64,000 bases of DNA from Stenotrophomonas nitritireducens (lineage in GTDB: Bacteria; Pseudomonadota; Gammaproteobacteria; Xanthomonadales; Xanthomonadaceae). The stretch lies in the NCBI RefSeq assembly GCF_001700965.1, contig NZ_CP016756.1, positions 3,586,501-3,650,500 on the forward strand, in the 5' to 3' direction. Made by a program: the position numbers and the translations under genes. The notes under the pieces are model-generated. The model had not been told where the DNA came from, ran no database searches, and saw only the letters and a list, made by a program, of their open reading frames with translations. Below, in pieces: positions 59,670-64,000 of the stretch. Position 1 is the first letter of the stretch. Each line of letters opens with the position of its first letter.

Positions 59670-61355
59670 ATGGCAGACAATCATTACGACGCCATCGTCG
59701 TTGGCTCGGGAATCAGTGGCGGTTGGGCAGCGAAGGAGCTGACCGAGAAGGGCCTCAAGGTGCTGATGCTGGAACGCGGACGCAACATCGAGCACATCAA
59801 GGACTACGTCAATGCGATGAAGGAGCCGTGGGATTTCCCGCATCGCAACCGGCCAACCCGGGCGATGAAGGCCGACCATCCGGTACTGATGCGTGACTAC
59901 GGCCTGGCGGAGAACCTGGAAGGAATGTGGGCCGATGAAAAGGAATCGCCCTATACCGAGACCAAGCGTTTCGATTGGTTCCGTGGCTATCACGTAGGTG
60001 GTCGCTCGCTGATGTGGGGGCGGCAGAGTTATCGCCTGTCCGACCTGGATTTCCAGGCGAACCTGAAGGACGGCATCGCCACCGATTGGCCGATCCGTTA
60101 CGCCGACATCGCGCCCTGGTACGACCACGTGGAGAAGTTCGCCGGCATCGCCGGCACGCGCGAGGGACTGGACGTATTGCCGGACGGTGAGTTCCTGCCG
60201 CCGATCCCGTTGAACATCGTCGAGAAGGACGTGGCGGCGCGCATCAAGAAGGCCTTTGGTGGGACGCGCCATATGATCCACTCGCGTACCGCCAACATCA
60301 CCCAGCCCATGCCGGAGCATGGGCGTGTGAACTGCCAGTACCGCAACAAGTGCATCCTGGGCTGCCCCTTTGGTGCGTACTTCTCGACCCAGTCGGCGAC
60401 GCTGCCAGCGGCGATGAAGACCGGCAACCTGACCTTGCGGCCATTCTCGATCGTCAAGGAAGTGCTGTATGACAAGGACCGCAAGCGTGCGCGGGGCGTG
60501 GAGGTCATCGATGCCGAGACCGGGAAGACCTACCAGTACACGGCCAAGGTCATCTTCCTCAACGCCTCCTCGTTCAACTCGACCTGGCTGCTGATGAACT
60601 CGGCCACCGATGTCTGGGACGGCGGGCTGGGCTCTTCGTCCGGCGAGCTGGGGCACAACGTGATGGACCATCATTTCGGTGCCGGCGCGTCGGGCCGTGT
60701 CGAGGGTTATGAGGACAAGTACTACTTCGGTCGTCGCCCCTGCGGCTTCTACATTCCCCGTTTTCGCAACGTCGCCGCCGACAAGCGTGGCTATCTGCGT
60801 GGGTTTGGCTACCAGGGCGGCGCCAGCCGCACCGGCTGGTCGCGCGAGATCGCCGAACTGAACATCGGTGCCGACCTGAAGGATGCGTTGACCGTGCCAG
60901 GCGACTGGCGCATCGGCATGACCGGGTTCGGCGAAATGCTGCCGCACCACGACAATACGATCCGCCTGGACCCGGACCGCAAGGACAAGTGGGGGTTGCC
61001 GGTGTTGGCCATGGACGTTGCGATGCGCGCCAATGAGCTGGCCATGCGCAAGGACATGGCCGCCGATGCCGCCGAGATGCTGGAGGCCGCAGGCGTCAAG
61101 GACGTTAAGTCGCACGACAACGACTACGCCCCAGGCAAGGGCATCCACGAAATGGGGACCGCGCGCATGGGGCGTGATCGCAGCAATTCCGTACTGAACC
61201 AGCACAACCAGGTCTGGGATGCGCCCAACGTCTACGTCACCGACGGTGCCTGCATGACTTCCAGCGCCTGCGTGAATCCGTCGCTGACTTACATGGCGCT
61301 GACGGCACGGGCCGCCGACCATGCCGTACGCGAACTGAAAACGGGGAACCTGTGA
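59670..61355 (+). CDS. GMC oxidoreductase, probable glucoside 3-dehydrogenase catalytic subunit
   Basis: 561 residues. The FAD-binding GSGISG (12-17) is followed by LMLERGRNI. The FAD pocket has RSLMWGRQSYRLSD, and CQYRNKCILGCPFGAYFSTQSATLPAAM carries clustered cysteines. C-terminal GIHEMGTARMGRD and ACVNPSLTYMAL hold the active-site His and Asn. No signal peptide, yet its small subunit has a Tat leader, so it is probably exported as a complex (hitchhiking). With the DUF1080 gene beside it, oxidation of a glycoside at C3 is the best prediction; glucoside 3-dehydrogenase is known in Stenotrophomonas. The stop overlaps the next start (TGATG). Confidence 0.88.
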   Translation: MADNHYDAIVVGSGISGGWAAKELTEKGLKVLMLERGRNIEHIKDYVNAMKEPWDFPHRNRPTRAMKADHPVLMRDYGLAENLEGMWADEKESPYTETKRFDWFRGYHVGGRSLMWGRQSYRLSDLDFQANLKDGIATDWPIRYADIAPWYDHVEKFAGIAGTREGLDVLPDGEFLPPIPLNIVEKDVAARIKKAFGGTRHMIHSRTANITQPMPEHGRVNCQYRNKCILGCPFGAYFSTQSATLPAAMKTGNLTLRPFSIVKEVLYDKDRKRARGVEVIDAETGKTYQYTAKVIFLNASSFNSTWLLMNSATDVWDGGLGSSSGELGHNVMDHHFGAGASGRVEGYEDKYYFGRRPCGFYIPRFRNVAADKRGYLRGFGYQGGASRTGWSREIAELNIGADLKDALTVPGDWRIGMTGFGEMLPHHDNTIRLDPDRKDKWGLPVLAMDVAMRANELAMRKDMAADAAEMLEAAGVKDVKSHDNDYAPGKGIHEMGTARMGRDRSNSVLNQHNQVWDAPNVYVTDGACMTSSACVNPSLTYMALTARAADHAVRELKTGNL

Positions 61356-61930
61356 TGGACCGCCGCGAATTGCTGAAAATGATTGTCGCCGCCACCGGCG
61401 CGGCAATTATCGGCCTGCCCGCGCTCGGCCAGTCACAGTCAACGGACGCGGGGGTGAAAACCCTCTTCTCAGCTGCTGATGCAGGCATGCTGGACGAGAT
61501 TGCCGATACCATCCTGCCGCGGACCAAGACGCCGGGGGCAAAGGACGCCGGTGCCGGGCTTTTCATGGTGCAGTTTGTCAGCGACTGCTACACCTCCCGG
61601 CAACAGGAGGCGTTCCGCGCCGGCCTGGTCGATATCGACAAGCGCGCCGGTGGCCGTTTTGTATCGCTCACGCCGCAGGCCCGCACCGAACTTCTGCGCG
61701 CGCTGGATGCCGAAGCAAAAGCACACGCGGTCAAGGTGAACGAGACCGGCACCGCCCCGGAAGGCGGCGTGATGCCGCATTACTTCACGATGATCAAGCA
61801 ACTGGCGATTTTCGGTTTCTTCACCTCCAAGGTCGGCGCGACCGAAGTGCTGCAGTACGTTGCCGTGCCCGGCCGCTACGACGGTGACCTGGCGTATGTT
61901 CCCGGCACGCCCGCGTGGGGGACCAGCTGA
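61355..61930 (+). CDS. Gluconate 2-dehydrogenase subunit 3-like small subunit with Tat signal
   Basis: 191 residues. The twin-arginine leader DRRELLKMIVAATGAAIIGLPALG precedes an all-helical domain of the gluconate 2-dehydrogenase subunit 3 family (ADAGMLDEIADTILPRTKTPGAKDAGAGLFM). Family members chaperone and export the GMC catalytic subunit. It overlaps the GMC stop (TGATG) and the DUF1080 start, so the three are coupled. The GTG three bases earlier is less likely as start. Confidence 0.9.
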   Translation: MDRRELLKMIVAATGAAIIGLPALGQSQSTDAGVKTLFSAADAGMLDEIADTILPRTKTPGAKDAGAGLFMVQFVSDCYTSRQQEAFRAGLVDIDKRAGGRFVSLTPQARTELLRALDAEAKAHAVKVNETGTAPEGGVMPHYFTMIKQLAIFGFFTSKVGATEVLQYVAVPGRYDGDLAYVPGTPAWGTS

Positions 61931-62691
61931 TGGACCGCAACGATTGGATGATCGGCCCCGTGCGGATGGCGGCCTGCCTGTTGGCCGCAGCGCCCGCGTT
62001 CGCGCAGGCCGCCGGCGACCCCGCGCGCGACCCGAAGACGACCGAAGTGTGGACGCCCGTGCCTGCGATCGTGACCACGCCGGTGGGCGGTGCACCGTCC
62101 GACGCGATCGTGCTGTTCGATGGCAGGGATGTTTCCGCGTGGGAATCGGAGCAGGGCGGGCGCGTGCCATGGTCCGTCGCTGATGGCGCGCTCACCGTGG
62201 TTCCGGGCAGCAAGGGCATCCGCACCCGGCAGTCCTTCTGCGACATCCAGCTGCATGTGGAGTGGCGTACGCCTGTCGAAACCAAGGGTTTCGAGGGGCA
62301 GAACCGTGGCAATAGCGGCATCTTTCTGCAGTCACTGTACGAACTGCAGGTGCTCGACAGTTACAACAACGCCACCTATGCCAACGGCCAGGCCGGCTCG
62401 ATCTACAAGCAGGCGATGCCGCTGGTGAATGCCTCGCGTGCGCCGGGGCAATGGCAGAGCTACGACATCATCTGGAAGGCACCGCGTTTTTCGCAGGGCG
62501 GTGGGCTTATCTCGCCAGCGCGCATAACCGTGCTGCACAACGGCGTACTGGTACAGGATGACACCGTGCTGGCGGGCAAGACCGAGTACATTGGTGCGCC
62601 TTCGTACGCGCCACATGCATGCGCACCGCTGTACCTGCAGGAGCATGATTCCAAGGTTAGCTACCGCAACATCTGGGTGCGCGAACTGTAG
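61930..62691 (+). CDS. DUF1080 protein, probable 3-keto-glycoside hydrolase
   Basis: 253 residues with a signal peptide (MAACLLAAAPAFAQA). The DUF1080 domain (PF06439, a concanavalin-like fold now linked to 3-keto-disaccharide hydrolysis) shows APSDAIVLFDGRDVSAWES, GIRTRQSFCDIQLHVEWR, NRGNSGIFLQSLYELQVLDS and VSYRNIWVREL. It would cleave the 3-keto glycoside made by the GMC enzyme. The start overlaps the preceding stop (TGATG). Confidence 0.88.
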   Translation: MDRNDWMIGPVRMAACLLAAAPAFAQAAGDPARDPKTTEVWTPVPAIVTTPVGGAPSDAIVLFDGRDVSAWESEQGGRVPWSVADGALTVVPGSKGIRTRQSFCDIQLHVEWRTPVETKGFEGQNRGNSGIFLQSLYELQVLDSYNNATYANGQAGSIYKQAMPLVNASRAPGQWQSYDIIWKAPRFSQGGGLISPARITVLHNGVLVQDDTVLAGKTEYIGAPSYAPHACAPLYLQEHDSKVSYRNIWVREL

Positions 62692-62700
62692 GCCTTGCTC

Positions 62701-63039
62701 CTACTTCGCCAGAAAGCTGGCGATGTCATCGATTTCCTGTTGCGACAGCTGGACAAAGGGCGGCATCAGTCCGCCGCCCTGCCTGATCCTGTCCTTGATC
62801 TGCGCCGGTTGCAGTCGCTTGGCTACGTCCGTAAGCGCGGGAAACGTCGGTGGAATACCTGCCCGGGTTGCGCCATGGCAGGCCACGCAATGCGTTGCAT
62901 AGAGCCGCGCACCGGCTACTGCAGGGTCGTCCTTGGTCCACGCAGTCTTCGCAAACGTGGCGCCGGATAGAACCAGCGCCACGGTGAGAATCGGTTTCAA
63001 GCCGGTGTGCAAGCGCGTTCGCAAGCGGGAATCCGTCAC
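62701..63039 (-). CDS. Small c-type cytochrome
   Basis: 112 residues. A hydrophobic leader (ILTVALVLSGATFA) targets it to the periplasm. The heme site is C51-V-A-C54-H55 and the distal ligand is M92 in GGLMPPF. GTG start at 63039, 3 bp after the stop of the upstream isomerase-like gene, so they form an operon. It converges on the GMC operon and probably accepts electrons from that dehydrogenase. Confidence 0.9.
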   Translation of the reverse strand: MTDSRLRTRLHTGLKPILTVALVLSGATFAKTAWTKDDPAVAGARLYATHCVACHGATRAGIPPTFPALTDVAKRLQPAQIKDRIRQGGGLMPPFVQLSQQEIDDIASFLAK

Positions 63040-63042
63040 GCG

Positions 63043-63915
63043 TCAGCGCCGTGCATCGGCGCTGGCGGAGACAGTGGAGCTGAGGTGTTCACGCAGATAG
63101 TCCGCGCCGGTCTGGATGACCTTGGCCGGCTCGCGTGGCTTGTCGTGCTCGATGATGTACCACTGCACGCCGGCCGCTGCGGCGGCAGGCAGGATCGCGT
63201 TCCAGTCCAGCACGCCTTGGCCGACTGCAGCGAAACCGCCTTCGTCTTCCGCCTGGCCTTTCGCTGCATTGTCCTTGGCATGTACCGCGAACACATGGCC
63301 GCGGAATTTGCCCAGCATCACCGCCGGGTCCAGGCCGGCACGCGCCACCCAGGCCAGGTCCAGTTCGGTCTGCAGATCCGGGCCGGCCGCTGCGAACAGC
63401 AGTTCCAGCCCCGTCCTGCCATTGAAGTCGACCAGTTCGAAGTTGTGGTTGTGGTAGGCCAGGCGCATGCCCTTGGCCCGCACCTGTTTCGCTATCTGGC
63501 CCAGTTCCTGGCCCAGTGCTGTCCAGCCCGCGGCATCGGTTGGGCGATCCTTCTCGACCAGGTAGGGCACCACCAGCGTCGTGTTGCCGATCGACCGGTT
63601 GAAGTCCACCACGCCATCCAGGCCTGTGCGCAGCTCGCCCAGTTGAACGTGCGAGGAAATGGCCTTGATCGAATAGCGGTCCAGCAGCTGCTTGAGTTCG
63701 GCAGCGCTGACGTTCTGCGTGCCAACGGTTTCCACCGCGCGCACGCCCGCGTCGTGGACGATCTTCAACTGCTGGTCGAGCGAGCCGGCGTTGCGCAGGG
63801 TGTACATCTGCACCGCGATCGGCGGTTGCGGGCCGGTGCTTTCTCGTGCGAAGGCGGGCAGGGCAACGAGGAGGAGCAGGGCGAGGGTTGCGGTTCTGCA
63901 AGCAGGGATTTTCAT
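63043..63915 (-). CDS. Periplasmic sugar phosphate isomerase/epimerase-like protein
   Basis: 290 residues with signal peptide (ATLALLLLVALPAFA). AP-endonuclease-2 TIM barrel: VQMYTLRNAGSLDQQLKIVHDAGVRAVET, RLAYHNHNFELVDF, LQTELDLAWVARAG, VFAVHAKDN and GQGVLDWNAIL, holding the metal-binding His and Glu residues. GGAGG stands 8 nt before the ATG at 63915. It pairs with the cytochrome c gene and, with the Tat-signal Hyi-like protein, makes two TIM-barrel enzymes of the glycoside-oxidation set; substrates may be 3-keto-glucose derivatives. Confidence 0.88.
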   Translation of the reverse strand: MKIPACRTATLALLLLVALPAFARESTGPQPPIAVQMYTLRNAGSLDQQLKIVHDAGVRAVETVGTQNVSAAELKQLLDRYSIKAISSHVQLGELRTGLDGVVDFNRSIGNTTLVVPYLVEKDRPTDAAGWTALGQELGQIAKQVRAKGMRLAYHNHNFELVDFNGRTGLELLFAAAGPDLQTELDLAWVARAGLDPAVMLGKFRGHVFAVHAKDNAAKGQAEDEGGFAAVGQGVLDWNAILPAAAAAGVQWYIIEHDKPREPAKVIQTGADYLREHLSSTVSASADARR

Positions 63916-63934
63916 CAAGAGATCCTCCGGGAAT

Positions 63935-64000
63935 TCAAACGATGGCGGTCCAAGCGCGGGTCCTGGCCGATGCAATGACGTGGTCGATGATGCGTGCCGA
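63935..64000 (-). CDS. C-terminal fragment of an unidentified protein
   Basis: A minus-strand frame entering from the right edge ends at TGA (63937-63935): tail ...IIDHVIASARTRAWTAIV, 21 residues. It lies 20 bp before the isomerase-like start, in the same direction, so it probably belongs to the same operon. Family not recognisable. Confidence 0.45.
   Translation of the reverse strand, partial: SARIIDHVIASARTRAWTAIV

Overview
The window looks like chromosomal DNA from a GC-rich gammaproteobacterium of the Xanthomonadaceae, most likely Stenotrophomonas. Evidence: a fused aspartokinase/diaminopimelate decarboxylase; the MurL-MurD2 pair of the alternative D-glutamate route to peptidoglycan; a suf operon headed by an Rrf2-type SUF regulator; many TonB-dependent receptors; and a very high load of GTAG-headed palindromic REPs of the kind described in S. 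maltophilia (SMAG elements). No tRNA, rRNA, IS transposase, phage or CRISPR array was seen. The species cannot be fixed from the sequence alone.

Layout. 1-14,100: iron acquisition. A Fur-box-preceded FepA/CirA-type receptor stands next to a five-gene redox operon (PepSY membrane protein, DUF2271, DUF4198, ApbE flavin transferase, CysJ-like reductase). A PiuA/Fiu-type receptor follows with its Sel1-repeat and PiuC hydroxylase partners. Each receptor is preceded by a small proline-rich one-helix protein behind a Fur-box-like site. 14,100-21,100: the suf operon (sufR-sufB-LprI-like-sufC-sufD-sufS), then a GNAT and a Rieske protein. 21,150-33,050: mixed single genes: SET-domain methyltransferase, DUF1439, DUF3861, HU-like histone, OsmC, glycine-zipper protein, YtcJ-like amidohydrolase, TonB receptor, VOC protein, lipoprotein, tautomerase-like protein, SGNH hydrolase. 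33,090-36,110: three tandem PhzF paralogues. 36,560-44,500: lysine and cell-wall genes (lysAC fusion, murL, murD2), a dienelactone hydrolase-like protein, ispB and a helix-hairpin-helix protein. 44,570-57,530: a maltodextrin locus (GH13 alpha-glucosidase, TonB receptor, GH97, sugar transporter, periplasmic GH13 amylase, LacI regulator) tied together by three copies of one identical 14-bp operator. 57,700-58,400: ssb. 58,740-64,000: a periplasmic glycoside-oxidation cluster (GMC dehydrogenase, Tat-signal small subunit, DUF1080 3-keto-glycoside hydrolase-like protein, cytochrome c, two TIM-barrel isomerase-like proteins).

How the genes work together. The iron genes appear to form receptor-plus-reduction modules: ferric siderophore enters through the TonB receptor, and electrons from NADPH may reach the periplasm through the CysJ-like protein, the PepSY protein and an ApbE-flavinylated DUF2271 carrier. 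In the maltose locus the receptor imports maltodextrins, periplasmic GH13 and GH97 enzymes trim them, the transporter brings sugars across the inner membrane, and the cytosolic alpha-glucosidase finishes the job. The last cluster would oxidise glycosides at C3 in the periplasm, pass electrons to cytochrome c, and cleave the 3-keto product.

Non-coding texture. At least four palindromic REP families fill most gaps. Five hexanucleotide satellite tracts lie in three of these gaps. One REP has entered murL in frame, and two others supply the stop codons of the genes they follow.
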